NCBI GenBank assembly: GCA_900540855.1
Contig: UQHK01000002.1
Coordinates: forward strand, 124,001 to 188,000
Source: an uncultured Collinsella sp.
GTDB lineage: Bacteria; Actinomycetota; Coriobacteriia; Coriobacteriales; Coriobacteriaceae
Direction of reading: 5' to 3'
DNA length: 64,000 bases
Under the pieces are notes generated by a model that worked only from the letters and a program-made list of their open reading frames with translations, was not told the origin of the DNA and searched no databases. The stretch's first letter is position 1; the number at the start of each line of letters is the position of its first letter. This document shows positions 42,069 to 51,195 of this stretch, piece after piece. The translations under genes were made by a program, and so were the position numbers.

Positions 42069-44381
42069 CTACGCCGACGCGCTGTCGCGAGCCGCCTGGC
42101 ATGTAGGAGTCTGACGCAGCGTAAGCGGCTTGTCCCCCGCCTCGGCTGACGTGGTCAGCGTATATGTGATCGTCGTCGTCTCGCCAGCATGCAGGTCAAC
42201 GGTGCCCGAATAGAAGGGGATTCCATGCCACGTAGCGGCGCCAAGACCAAACTGGGTGCCCTCGACGGTCAGATCAGTAATGTTGCCGCCCGTCGGGGCA
42301 AACAACGAGACATTCAGACGCTCGTCGTCGCGCGCGGCATCGGGCGCGCTCGCCGCGACGTAGTCGGGCAGCTTGCCGGCCTCCTCCTGCGTCATGATGT
42401 TCGTCAGGGTAACGGCGATGCGATACGAGCATGTGCCGTCACCGTTCTTGATGCCCTGGCCAATCTGCGTATCGGCATTCAGGTACCAGTCGAGCTTGGA
42501 GAAGCTCAGGTTGTTAAAGTAGACACCAGCAACGGGATCTTCACTCGGGTCATCCGGATCGGGCAGCGAGGCGTCGATGTTCATCTCCTTGATAGCGTTC
42601 TGCTCGTCATCGTTTTTCATCCACGCGATCAGGCGGCCCTCTTCGGCGCCGCGCTCAACGGCGCTGACAAGCTTCGTAACATCGACATCGCCGATACCGC
42701 CAAGGATCTTGTCGAAGGCAGCGCTGGCGACGGATGCAAAGATGCCGTCCGACTCCTCGACCGGATAGTTCCAGTACACATCGTGCATGAGGACCTTTGC
42801 GGCGTTGGTGCCGTCGACAACCGTTCCGTCGGGCAGCGACACGTTACCGACCAGGCCCAGCAGATACTGCAGGAACACCGGGTCGATGCCGACGACGCCA
42901 TCAACGTCCTGCCCATATTGGGACTTCCACAGCGCGGCGACACGCTGCGAGTTGCGGGGCCAATCAGGCGAATAGGTATTGCCCGAGTTGTACAGGTTAC
43001 TGTGGTTGCCGAACAGCGCCTCATCCTCTTCGTCGACACTCTCGACTGCCTCATCCTCACTGAGCCCAATGCGGGGAACAAACTCGCCAATCGACATCCG
43101 GCCGTCGGTGACCGAAATCAGGCCCTGCGAACCGCCAAAGCCGCCGCAGGCACGAATCTCGACGTTGTTCATGGCATACACAAGGTAGTTGCGCGTCTGG
43201 CCGTTGGCGCCGAGCATCTGGGGAAGGACGGGGGCGACCTTCTCCGCCGCGTCAACCGCGCCGTTGAGGGTGGCAAAGCCGTCCTTGGCCTTATCGACCA
43301 GCTCGGTCACCTGGGAAATATGAGTATCGCCAATGCCCTGGATCTTCTCGTTGGCGCTCTTGAACACCTTCGAGCTGCTGGAAAGCGAATCGGCGACCGC
43401 CTGCAGCGCGGACACGTTAATCATGCCGTCCTGAAACAGCTTGCCGGGCGTGGCCTGCGAAAGGTTATCGGCCATGGGAACCAGCGCATTGCTCGAGACA
43501 TCGGACAGGGCGTCGATCATGGTGCGGGCCGCATTGATGTCGCTACCATACACCGGGACAAACGAAGCCGCCGTCCACAGCGGGCTCGAGGTCTCCGCCT
43601 TCATGCTGTCGCAAAGCTCATCAATCTTCTTCGCGTCGTCAGGCAGCGTCGAAAAATCGCCCGACGTGACCTTGTCCTTAAGGCCACCGACAATCTCGAC
43701 GGCCTCCTTCGCTTCACTCTTTACGGTCTTTGCCGAGTTAAGCAGCATAAAGCCGCTTGCGCCAAGCGCAACGAGAAGCACCGCGACTACAGCGGCAATA
43801 ATGGCGCCGGTGTGACGCTTTTTGCGTTCGCCCTTGCGATGGCGATGACGGACCAGACCGTCAGAGGTCGAACTCGACGAAGCGTCGCTACCGTAGTTCA
43901 AGCCAAAATCGTAATAATCCTCCTTGGAACCCGAGCCCGCAAACTCGGCACCGCTATCATCCAGGCGGGCAAACGTGCCAGTCTCGGAGGCGCCGGTATA
44001 GATCGTGCCAAGGTTACCCGTAAGCCCCGCGCCACCGGCAGAGGGAGTATTGTTGGCGGCCTTGCCGGCATTAACGTTGCCGGCGGCATTCGCGGCGTTG
44101 GTAGCACCTGCGTTGTTCGCGGGTACCGAAGGAGCCCCACTCGGCTGCGACGTGGAGGTTGCACCGCCCGCAAAGACATTCCCTCTTGCACGGCCGGTCT
44201 TTTTTGCCTTTTGTGACTGCTCGTACAGAGCGGTAAACATCGCCGTCTCGCCCGGGGACACGCGCTTACCGGAACCGCCCTGTCCAGTGCCGCCCGGCGT
44301 GCCGGCCTTACCAGCCCCGTTCGGACGCGGCGGAACTGCAGGACGGCCGCTATCGCTGCCCTTAAAGTGATTACCAGCCAT
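42069..44381 (-). CDS. DUF4012 membrane protein
   Basis: 770 aa from the ATG at 44381 (RBS GAGGAT). The first ~190 residues are a disordered cytosolic region rich in G, A, N, P and S, ending in a basic patch (HRHRKGERKKRH). One membrane helix (AIIAAVVAVLLVALGASGFML) follows, and the rest is the exported DUF4012 domain. That domain has a helical stalk, then N-Y-L-V-Y-A-M-N-N-V-E-I-R-A-C-G-G-F-G-G-S and V-V-G-I-D-P-V-F-L-Q-Y-L-L. The family is common in actinobacteria, often near envelope polysaccharide genes; function unknown, possibly related to LytR-CpsA-Psr-type glycopolymer handling. Confidence 0.85.
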   Translation of the reverse strand: MAGNHFKGSDSGRPAVPPRPNGAGKAGTPGGTGQGGSGKRVSPGETAMFTALYEQSQKAKKTGRARGNVFAGGATSTSQPSGAPSVPANNAGATNAANAAGNVNAGKAANNTPSAGGAGLTGNLGTIYTGASETGTFARLDDSGAEFAGSGSKEDYYDFGLNYGSDASSSSTSDGLVRHRHRKGERKKRHTGAIIAAVVAVLLVALGASGFMLLNSAKTVKSEAKEAVEIVGGLKDKVTSGDFSTLPDDAKKIDELCDSMKAETSSPLWTAASFVPVYGSDINAARTMIDALSDVSSNALVPMADNLSQATPGKLFQDGMINVSALQAVADSLSSSSKVFKSANEKIQGIGDTHISQVTELVDKAKDGFATLNGAVDAAEKVAPVLPQMLGANGQTRNYLVYAMNNVEIRACGGFGGSQGLISVTDGRMSIGEFVPRIGLSEDEAVESVDEEDEALFGNHSNLYNSGNTYSPDWPRNSQRVAALWKSQYGQDVDGVVGIDPVFLQYLLGLVGNVSLPDGTVVDGTNAAKVLMHDVYWNYPVEESDGIFASVASAAFDKILGGIGDVDVTKLVSAVERGAEEGRLIAWMKNDDEQNAIKEMNIDASLPDPDDPSEDPVAGVYFNNLSFSKLDWYLNADTQIGQGIKNGDGTCSYRIAVTLTNIMTQEEAGKLPDYVAASAPDAARDDERLNVSLFAPTGGNITDLTVEGTQFGLGAATWHGIPFYSGTVDLHAGETTTITYTLTTSAEAGDKPLTLRQTPTCQAARDSASA

Positions 44382-44530
44382 AAAGAAATCCTCGCAATTG
44401 AGTCGCAATGAAAAAGTCCATAACGTTACTAGTTTATGGCATTTTGGGCATCGACAGCTAAACTCCAGACACGGACATCAATTGGCGAAAATGCGGCACA
44501 ACACCTTTTCCGTCTTGGCGGCGGCGCCAG

Positions 44531-45553
44531 CTACACCGTGAGGAACATCATCACGATGATCATGGCAAAGCCGATAAGGTCGGTCGGCAAAAACACCGTG
44601 CCCAGCATAAGGGCGCTGGTGATGGTGGCCGAAACCGGCTCCATGGTTCCAAGGAGGCTCGCGCGCACCGAGCCAATCTCCTTAACGCCCTGCATGTAGA
44701 ACATATAGGCGAAGAACGACCCCACCACAATAAATATCGCGAGCGCGCCGACACCCGAGGGGCCGAGCGCCGGCATATGCGCCCACGGCTGGGTAAAGAT
44801 ACTCATCACGATTCCCGCCGAAAGCATGGCCGAGCCCGTGACGACCGGGCTACCGTATTTGTTGAGGATTCCGGCAGGGATGATTGCTATGCAGGCACCG
44901 CCCACTGCGCACAAAAGGCCCGAGAGCAGGCCCATCGGCGAGATGTTGAGCGTACTGGGGTCGCCGCCCGTGGCGATCAAAAACGTTCCGCCCAATGCGA
45001 GCAAAATGCCAAGAGCCTCGCGCGTGCGCGGCAGTCGATGCGCGGTGACGCAGGCATACCCCATGACGACCACCAGCTGCAGGCACTGGAAGACAGTCGC
45101 GGTGCCCGCGTTGGTCAGGCGCACGGCTGACAGATAGCAAAGCTGGTTGAACAGCAGGCCAAAGATCGTAAACAGAATAAGCTGCTTGCGATCGGCGGGG
45201 GTAGTCCACAGCTCGATCAAGCGGTCGCGGTCTTTTCTGAGCACAACGAACATAAAGAGCAGGCCAGCGATAACTTGGCGCACGCTCATCAGCCAAAACG
45301 TCTCGATATGGCACACGTCAAAGAGGTAGCTGGCGCTGGTGCCAGAAAAACCCCAAAACGTACCGCCGGCAAACGCGGCGAGCGTACCCAGGGCCATCTT
45401 GCGCGCCTGGGCGTCGTTGAGGCGGTCGCGCCATGCGCGGCGGGTGCTGCGGCTCAGCTCGTCAGTCCCCTCGGGCACGATAAAATCAGACGCCGCCGTC
45501 ATCGGTACCGAAGCCCTTTCACGTGCACACTGCGCCGAGCGCTTCTGTTCCAT
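44531..45553 (-). CDS. EamA-family drug/metabolite transporter
   Basis: 340 aa, ten predicted membrane helices in two EamA repeats. The first repeat starts near GTLAAFAGGTFWGFSGTSA and the second near GLLSGLLCAVGGACIAI. A hydrophilic N-terminal extension of about 55 residues precedes helix 1, longer than the usual few residues. The proton-coupled export substrate is not predictable. RBS GGGGAG. Single gene, separated from the signal-peptidase operon by 125 bp. Confidence 0.9.
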   Translation of the reverse strand: MEQKRSAQCARERASVPMTAASDFIVPEGTDELSRSTRRAWRDRLNDAQARKMALGTLAAFAGGTFWGFSGTSASYLFDVCHIETFWLMSVRQVIAGLLFMFVVLRKDRDRLIELWTTPADRKQLILFTIFGLLFNQLCYLSAVRLTNAGTATVFQCLQLVVVMGYACVTAHRLPRTREALGILLALGGTFLIATGGDPSTLNISPMGLLSGLLCAVGGACIAIIPAGILNKYGSPVVTGSAMLSAGIVMSIFTQPWAHMPALGPSGVGALAIFIVVGSFFAYMFYMQGVKEIGSVRASLLGTMEPVSATITSALMLGTVFLPTDLIGFAMIIVMMFLTV

Positions 45554-45678
45554 CCCACTCCCCAGAAATCAATTGGCAACAAAGCGCTCAAACTGTAGCA
45601 CGAATATTGATACGGAAATGCGGGCGATTCGGAACATCTACGAGCATCCAAATTGCAGGGACGAAAGGCACCGAAGAG

Positions 45679-46389
45679 CTATGCCGAGCGGTTGGAATCG
45701 CCTGGGGCGCCGGGATCGGCTTCCGCACTTTCATCGGTATGGCCACCGTCGGCATCGCCCTCGTCACCGGCGTCGCCCTGCTCCTCCTGCTCGCGACGGC
45801 GCTTTTCGCGAATCTGCTCAACGGCGGCTCGCAAGGCGGCCTCGTCCTCGGCGCGTGCCACCTCTTGCGTTGTCTTGACCATATGGCGAATCTCGAGCAC
45901 CAGCAGCACGATCAGCGGCACCACGATAAGCGGAAAGAACAGCAGCGGATTGGTGAGCAACGAGACCACCACGCCCAGCCCCGCCGAGACAAAGACCACG
46001 CGCCCCACCACGTCGGCGGCGGACACGGGCGCAGCATCCTCGACCGGATTGGCATCGCCCTTGGTGTGGTAGACCGGCGTGCCGTCGGCCGCATCCTCCA
46101 CGGCAACGATGCGATGCGTGTTGAGCGAACCCTCCAGCGCGTCATCGGACGAATGGAAGGTAATGATGTCGCCGACCTGGTAGGCCTGGCTGTTGTCGGT
46201 ATCGACGACGATAAACGAATGCACGGGAATCGCCGGCTCCATCGAGCCGGTCAGCGTACGCATAAAGCCATAGCCCATGATGGTGGGGATCTCACCAGCG
46301 GGCGTGAACACCGTGCGCAGCAGCACCACAAAGGCGACCAGGATCACCACGGTCGCCAACACGTTGATCACGCGGAGCACGTGCTTCAT
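45679..46389 (-). CDS. SipW-type signal peptidase I (first)
   Basis: Archaeal/eukaryotic-type leader peptidase with Ser-His chemistry. S49 in L-T-G-S-M-E-P, H92 in N-T-H-R-I-V, then G-D near 112 (T-K-G-D-A-N-P). Two membrane segments: N-terminal (VLATVVILVAFVVLL) and C-terminal (LLFFPLIVVPLIVLLVL). An acidic/basic tail of about 75 residues (RREQEEQGDAGDEGD) follows in the cytosol. Start at the ATG overlapping the stop of the DUF2357 gene (AAGTGATG). It probably cleaves the T-Y-A-W-F proteins encoded upstream. Last gene of the operon. Confidence 0.9.
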   Translation of the reverse strand: MKHVLRVINVLATVVILVAFVVLLRTVFTPAGEIPTIMGYGFMRTLTGSMEPAIPVHSFIVVDTDNSQAYQVGDIITFHSSDDALEGSLNTHRIVAVEDAADGTPVYHTKGDANPVEDAAPVSAADVVGRVVFVSAGLGVVVSLLTNPLLFFPLIVVPLIVLLVLEIRHMVKTTQEVARAEDEAALRAAVEQIREKRRREQEEQGDAGDEGDADGGHTDESAEADPGAPGDSNRSA

Positions 46390-48626
46390 CACTTGTCGGC
46401 GTCCTTTGCGGAAGGCTCGACGTCAGTGGCGTCAGATGCCGAAACGTCGGTCTCATCTCCCTCAACGGCCGTGGCGGCATCGCCCTCGGCGGCCTCTCCG
46501 CGCAAGCGAGCCAGCAGATAGCGCGACAGGCTGTTGCCCTCGGCACGGCGCTCGGCGCGGGCGCGATCGCGCTCGGCCTGTTCCAGCTCGTGCGCCAACG
46601 AGGCCAAGCGCTGCTGCATCTCCGCGCGGGCGGCTTCGAGCTCGCGCTCGTGCGCAGCCTTGGCGGCGGCGACTTCCTGCTCGATGCGCTCCTCTGCCGC
46701 GAGCTCAGCTGCGGCGATGCGCGCATCGGCGTCGGCACGGGCGTCCTCGGCAGCACGCGTCGCGGCATCGCGCTCGGCAGTGGCAGCGGCGACCTTCTCG
46801 CTGGCATCCACCGCGGCCCGCTCCACCGCAGAATCGGCGGCCGCGCGGGCGGCATCGATTGCGGCATCGGCCGCCTGCTGAGCGGCGGAAACCTTCTCCT
46901 CGGCAGCGGCAACGGTGTCGGCAAGCGCCTGCTCCGCCTCGGCCGCGGCGGCGTCTGCCGCCTGCTGGGCGGCGCGGGCATCGCGCTCGGCCGTCAGCTG
47001 CACTTCCTCAATCTGCAGCTGAGCGGCGTCCAGCTTGGCATGCAGCTCGGCGGCCTCCTTGGCAGATACCTCGCGCACGGCGGCAAGCTCGGCCGCGGCT
47101 GCGTCCTTGGCGGCCTGCAGCTCAGCGGCATCGGCGGCTGTCTTGGCGGCCAAGGCTGCAGTAGCGTCGCTCTTGACCTGCGCGACCTGCTCGGAGGCCG
47201 CCTGCTCGGCGGCGGCAACCTTCGCATCGGCATCAGCGTGAGCAGCCGCGACCTCGGCATCGGTCTCGGCGCGCATCTGCTCAAGCTGGGCTGCGGCGGT
47301 CGAGCGCGCCTCGGCGGCGGCATCCTCGGCGGCCTTCTTGCCGGCCTCGACATCCTCCAGAGAGCCGCGCAGCTCCTCGGCATCCGCCTCGGCAATCTGC
47401 GCGCGCTGCGTCAACGCCAGCTCGCGCGTCTTGGCCTCGTCCAGCTCGTCGGCCAGGTCATCGCGCTCGTCGGTCAGCGCATGGGCCTGCACCTTCCAGG
47501 ACGTAAGCTGCCCCTGGAGCTCCTCAATCTGCTCGCGTGCCTCGGCCAGCGCTTGCTCGGCATCGAGCTGGGCCTGCGTGACCTCCTCCACAAACACGCG
47601 GCGGACCTCGACGTCGGGCAGGTCGGGGCTATCGACCTGCACCTCCTTAATCTCCTTAATAAACTTGGGCGCCACCGGCGCGTGTTGCACGCTCTCGAGC
47701 TCCTGCAGGTTGCGCTCGTCATCGGTCAGGCTCTTAAAGACGGTGTAGTTGTTAATGAGGTTGGTGTACATCTGCACCATGTACTCGTCATCGAACGCCA
47801 GCGACTGCTGCTGCACGTCGATGTTGTAGCCCACCTTGTCGTAACGCTCCATAAACTGCCACAGCTGGTAGCACTTGCGGTAGTTGGGATCCTTCATGAT
47901 GAGGTTGGTGCGCTGAATGGGGCTGCGGACCGCGCTGCAGCCGTTCATGATCTGGCAGAATGACGCGCCGCGCAGCGCCATGACCAGACGGCGCACGCGG
48001 TCGATGCGCATAAAGACGTCCATGTTGTCGGCGTCGTTCTCGGCAAAGCTCTGGCGGTTTTTGACCGTCATCTCGACGTTGTACTCGATCTCCTCGTACG
48101 CGTCGTCGATCTTACTGTGCATCTTAAAGCGGTTGCGGATCTCGTTGCCCGTAGACCAAAAGATCACGTCGGTGCGCTTATCCACAAACGTCAGCAGACG
48201 CTGAATCAGATGGTAGATAAAGCGGTTCTCGTACAGGTCGTACGTCTCAACGGTGTTGACGTTGAGGATGCGCGTGGGATGGACGCCGCCATCGTCGCTC
48301 GGCGCCAGGAACTGCGTGTTCTGGCTCAGATGACGGACGCTGTCGGCGCTGATCTTTTTGGCAAGCGAGACCGGCACCACCTCTTCCTCGGTGGTGATGA
48401 AGCGGCGCGGCTTTTCGATAATGGTGTTGATGGCGTCGAGCGAGTCCTCGATCATGCTAATCCATTCCTCGTCCACCACCTTGACGAGCTCCTCGCGCTG
48501 CTGTTCGATCGTGGTGCCCGAGGCCTGCGCCATCTCAAACAGATAGCGGAAGTAGCGGCTGTCCTCCTGGATGGGCTCCATCTGCTCGGAGAAGCTGGTA
48601 TAGAGGTCCTGAATGGTCTCGGACAT
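46389..48626 (-). CDS. DUF2357/McrC-N-like protein with Ala-rich coiled coil
   Basis: 745 aa, cytosolic, no signal peptide. The first ~310 residues resemble the DUF2357/McrC N-terminal region: V-N-T-V-E-T-Y-D-L-Y-E-N-R-F (123-136) followed by a helical bundle (HLIQRLLTFVDKR). From about 370 to 720 the protein is a nearly continuous coiled coil of A, E, R, D and Q heptads (AEQAASEQVAQVKSDAT, AERDAATRAAEDARADAD). No PD-(D/E)XK nuclease motif follows, unlike McrC. The partner ATPase is the next gene upstream (70 bp). I infer a structural or substrate-gripping adaptor. Confidence 0.72.
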   Translation of the reverse strand: MSETIQDLYTSFSEQMEPIQEDSRYFRYLFEMAQASGTTIEQQREELVKVVDEEWISMIEDSLDAINTIIEKPRRFITTEEEVVPVSLAKKISADSVRHLSQNTQFLAPSDDGGVHPTRILNVNTVETYDLYENRFIYHLIQRLLTFVDKRTDVIFWSTGNEIRNRFKMHSKIDDAYEEIEYNVEMTVKNRQSFAENDADNMDVFMRIDRVRRLVMALRGASFCQIMNGCSAVRSPIQRTNLIMKDPNYRKCYQLWQFMERYDKVGYNIDVQQQSLAFDDEYMVQMYTNLINNYTVFKSLTDDERNLQELESVQHAPVAPKFIKEIKEVQVDSPDLPDVEVRRVFVEEVTQAQLDAEQALAEAREQIEELQGQLTSWKVQAHALTDERDDLADELDEAKTRELALTQRAQIAEADAEELRGSLEDVEAGKKAAEDAAAEARSTAAAQLEQMRAETDAEVAAAHADADAKVAAAEQAASEQVAQVKSDATAALAAKTAADAAELQAAKDAAAAELAAVREVSAKEAAELHAKLDAAQLQIEEVQLTAERDARAAQQAADAAAAEAEQALADTVAAAEEKVSAAQQAADAAIDAARAAADSAVERAAVDASEKVAAATAERDAATRAAEDARADADARIAAAELAAEERIEQEVAAAKAAHERELEAARAEMQQRLASLAHELEQAERDRARAERRAEGNSLSRYLLARLRGEAAEGDAATAVEGDETDVSASDATDVEPSAKDADK

Positions 48627-48695
48627 GGGTTACTCCATAGATTGGATCGATCGGAAAGGGGCGGGGCGACATCACGTCGCCCCGCGCTTACGACA

Positions 48696-50396
48696 TTAGT
48701 AGAAATTCTGGATCCGCTGCAGGTACATGACGGAATCGGGCAGACCGCCCTCGCCAAAGGTCTTCTCAATGTACTCGATCAGGCCCTTCATCTCGTCGCG
48801 CACAAAGCTCACGTTCATGGACTCAAACTTCTTGAGCACCTTGCGGGCGATGATGTAGTCCATGCCGCCCAGCTCAGTGCCGCCGCACGCCACGTACACG
48901 GGGATAAAGTCGTACATCTGCTTGATGATACGGTTACCAAAGGCCAGCTTAAAGCGGGTCTGCAGGTACTGGTCCAGCTTGTGCATCTTCTGGAGCAGCT
49001 CCTCGTCGATCACATACTCGACCTTGGCCTTTTGGAACAGATACTGCAGGTGGTCGGCCGTCACGTGCACGCGCTCGTGCGGCTCGCACTCAAACGCGTC
49101 GGCGCGCTCGTTGAGCTCGATGGGGATCGCACGGTCGTACACCTTGTCCGTGATGGTAAAGGTGGAGTCGTCGTTGTTGGCCGTGCCGATAAACCACAGG
49201 CTGTCGGGAATGGTGAGCTTGCCGTCGTGCAGACCCCTGGGATCGGCGGCCCACTGGGTGGGCACCAGGTCGAGCACCCACTCGTCGTGGCTGGGCATCT
49301 CGAGCACCGACAGGATCTCGGCAAAGTAGTACTCCACGCGGGCGAGGTTCATCTCGTCGAGCACGATCATGGACGGGTCCTGGCGAAGGCCCGCCTCATA
49401 CACGGCGCGGAGGAACTCGGTCTCGTTAAAGCGCTTGGAAAACTCGTTGAAGTAGCCCAGCACCTCGGTGCGGTCGCGGAAGCTCGGCTGCACCGAAACG
49501 ATGGTCGCGGGGTTGTCCAAGTAGCGGCTAAAGCTGTAGGGCAGCGACGTCTTACCGGTACCCGAGATGCCCTCCAGGATCAGCAGCTTGGAGGCGGCCA
49601 TGCCGGCCACAAAGCGGCGGATGACCTCAGGCGTGTAGTAGAGCTTCATCTGGCTGCAGGCGAACGCGCGGAAGCTGTCGACAAAGTCCTCCAGCGAGAT
49701 GGCATCGTCGTAGGCCGGCGATTCCCAGTCGCGGTACTTAAGGTCCACAAGGGACAGCTTGGGGAAGCGGTTGGCCTGGGCGATCTCTTTTTCCTCGGCA
49801 AGGGTCTTGGCCTCAACGGTGGCCTTGGCCATGGCGGCCGCGGCATCCTTGACGCCCTCGCCATCGAGCGCGAGCGACGCGTTGCCCGACATGACGGCCG
49901 TCGCCGCAGCGCCCTCGCCAGCAGCCGCACCGGCGCCCGCGGCGGCGCCCACCACGTTGCCCACCGTGGGCAGATGGTCGTCGGCCAGGGCCGAGGCGCC
50001 CACGTACGGAATCTGCTTGGTGCCGCCCATGGCATTGACCTTGAGCGCCAGCAGCTTGTTCTTCTCGTCCATGAGGTCGAGCACCTGCTTGTTCAGGCGG
50101 CCGATCTCGCGATAGAGCGCCTTGTTGGACGTGTCGTCGCGATGCAGGCGACGGTTGATGCGGTAGTGGTGGATCAGAATGGCCACGATCAGCACGGGGA
50201 CTGCGATGAGCATGGCAAACAGAATGACCGCGCCGATCTTGCCCACCAGGTCAAACGTGGTGAAGTAGGTCATAAAGATGTTGAAGTACTCAACCCAGCC
50301 AAACACCAGCAGGTTAAGGATGGAGCTCACGACGGCAACGACGTTGTAGACGACCTTTGCCAGTAGCTCCCAGGCAAATCCCAGAAACTCACTCAC
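48696..50396 (-). CDS. Membrane-anchored McrB-like AAA+ ATPase
   Basis: 566 aa. Two N-terminal membrane helices (residues ~12-35 and ~52-76) are followed by a basic stretch (HHYRINRRLHR), a helical and Ala-rich linker, then an McrB-type AAA+ module: Walker A G-I-S-G-T-G-K-T (276-283), Walker B I-V-L-D-E-M-N-L-A-R-V-E-Y-Y (344-357), sensor 1 G-T-A-N-N-D-D and D-R-A as the arginine-finger region. McrB is normally soluble and carries a DNA-reading domain; here that is replaced by membrane anchors. 7-bp overlap with the upstream signal peptidase gene. Confidence 0.83.
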   Translation of the reverse strand: MSEFLGFAWELLAKVVYNVVAVVSSILNLLVFGWVEYFNIFMTYFTTFDLVGKIGAVILFAMLIAVPVLIVAILIHHYRINRRLHRDDTSNKALYREIGRLNKQVLDLMDEKNKLLALKVNAMGGTKQIPYVGASALADDHLPTVGNVVGAAAGAGAAAGEGAAATAVMSGNASLALDGEGVKDAAAAMAKATVEAKTLAEEKEIAQANRFPKLSLVDLKYRDWESPAYDDAISLEDFVDSFRAFACSQMKLYYTPEVIRRFVAGMAASKLLILEGISGTGKTSLPYSFSRYLDNPATIVSVQPSFRDRTEVLGYFNEFSKRFNETEFLRAVYEAGLRQDPSMIVLDEMNLARVEYYFAEILSVLEMPSHDEWVLDLVPTQWAADPRGLHDGKLTIPDSLWFIGTANNDDSTFTITDKVYDRAIPIELNERADAFECEPHERVHVTADHLQYLFQKAKVEYVIDEELLQKMHKLDQYLQTRFKLAFGNRIIKQMYDFIPVYVACGGTELGGMDYIIARKVLKKFESMNVSFVRDEMKGLIEYIEKTFGEGGLPDSVMYLQRIQNFY

Positions 50397-51135
50397 CGTC
50401 GGTACCCTCCTGCTTGGTCGCGCTCATCGCCGCCTCGGCCTCGGCCTTCAGACGACGGGCTTCCTCGAGCTTGGCCTCGGCCTGGGCAAGCTGCTCGGCG
50501 GCGTTATCGGCCGTGACGGTAGTGTCACCCTTGCCCTCGGCGTCCACGATGGCAGCCGCGGCGGCCAGGCGGTCCTCCTCGGCCATAGCGCGCTTAAGGT
50601 TCATGCCCACCACGATGAGGTGATACACCTGGTAGATAAAGAACAGCAGCATGGGCAGCACGATCACAATGAGGAAGCCCATGGAGCTGGACAGGAAGTC
50701 CATGACCTTGCCCATCTGCGGCAGCGCGAACACGTACTTGCCCACGATATCGCCGTCGCTGATGATGTGCGTATCGGCCACGTCGTTGTTATCGCCCTTG
50801 GTGGTAAAGCTGCGCATGCCGTTGACCTCGTCGATGGCGGCGATGCGGTGCGTGTTGAGCGCGTACTCGTTGTCGATGATGGTATGGAACGTCACGATGT
50901 CGCCCACCTCGAGCTTGGAGGTGTCGCACTTTTTGATGAAGATGAGGTCGCCCTTGTTAAACGTGGGAGCCATGGAGTCGGACTGCACGGCGAGCGGGGT
51001 GAAGCCGGCGATGTCCGAGACGCTGCCGTCCTCGCGCGTGGCGAGCGTGGTAAACGCATACAGGGCCGCCACCAGGATGATGATCCACATGACAACGCTC
51101 AGCGCGATGGATGCGACTTTTTTAACAGATTGCAT
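50389..51135 (-). CDS. SipW-type signal peptidase I (second)
   Basis: 248 aa. S54 in Q-S-D-S-M-A-P, H96 in L-N-T-H-R-I-A-A, and G-D at 114-115 (T-K-G-D-N-N). N-terminal membrane helix (ALSVVMWIIILVAALYAF) and a second near 155-185 (LIVIVLPMLLFFIYQVYHLIVV). The last ~65 residues are a charged Ala/Glu-rich helix (AEAKLEEARRLKAEAEAA) like the coiled coil of the DUF2357 protein, which may let them interact. Located directly between substrates and the ATPase. Confidence 0.9.
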   Translation of the reverse strand: MQSVKKVASIALSVVMWIIILVAALYAFTTLATREDGSVSDIAGFTPLAVQSDSMAPTFNKGDLIFIKKCDTSKLEVGDIVTFHTIIDNEYALNTHRIAAIDEVNGMRSFTTKGDNNDVADTHIISDGDIVGKYVFALPQMGKVMDFLSSSMGFLIVIVLPMLLFFIYQVYHLIVVGMNLKRAMAEEDRLAAAAAIVDAEGKGDTTVTADNAAEQLAQAEAKLEEARRLKAEAEAAMSATKQEGTDGE

Positions 51136-51195
51136 GATGTCCCTTACTACCGTGTCTGTCTAGGTCGTGCGCGGCCCGATGGCCGCCGTGCGTAT

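Noticed and set aside
48696..50396. The McrB-like ATPase as part of a restriction system
   Set aside because: It has two membrane helices, no DNA-reading domain and no nuclease partner; the operon encodes signal peptidases and exported proteins. It was not excluded that it keeps a defence role.
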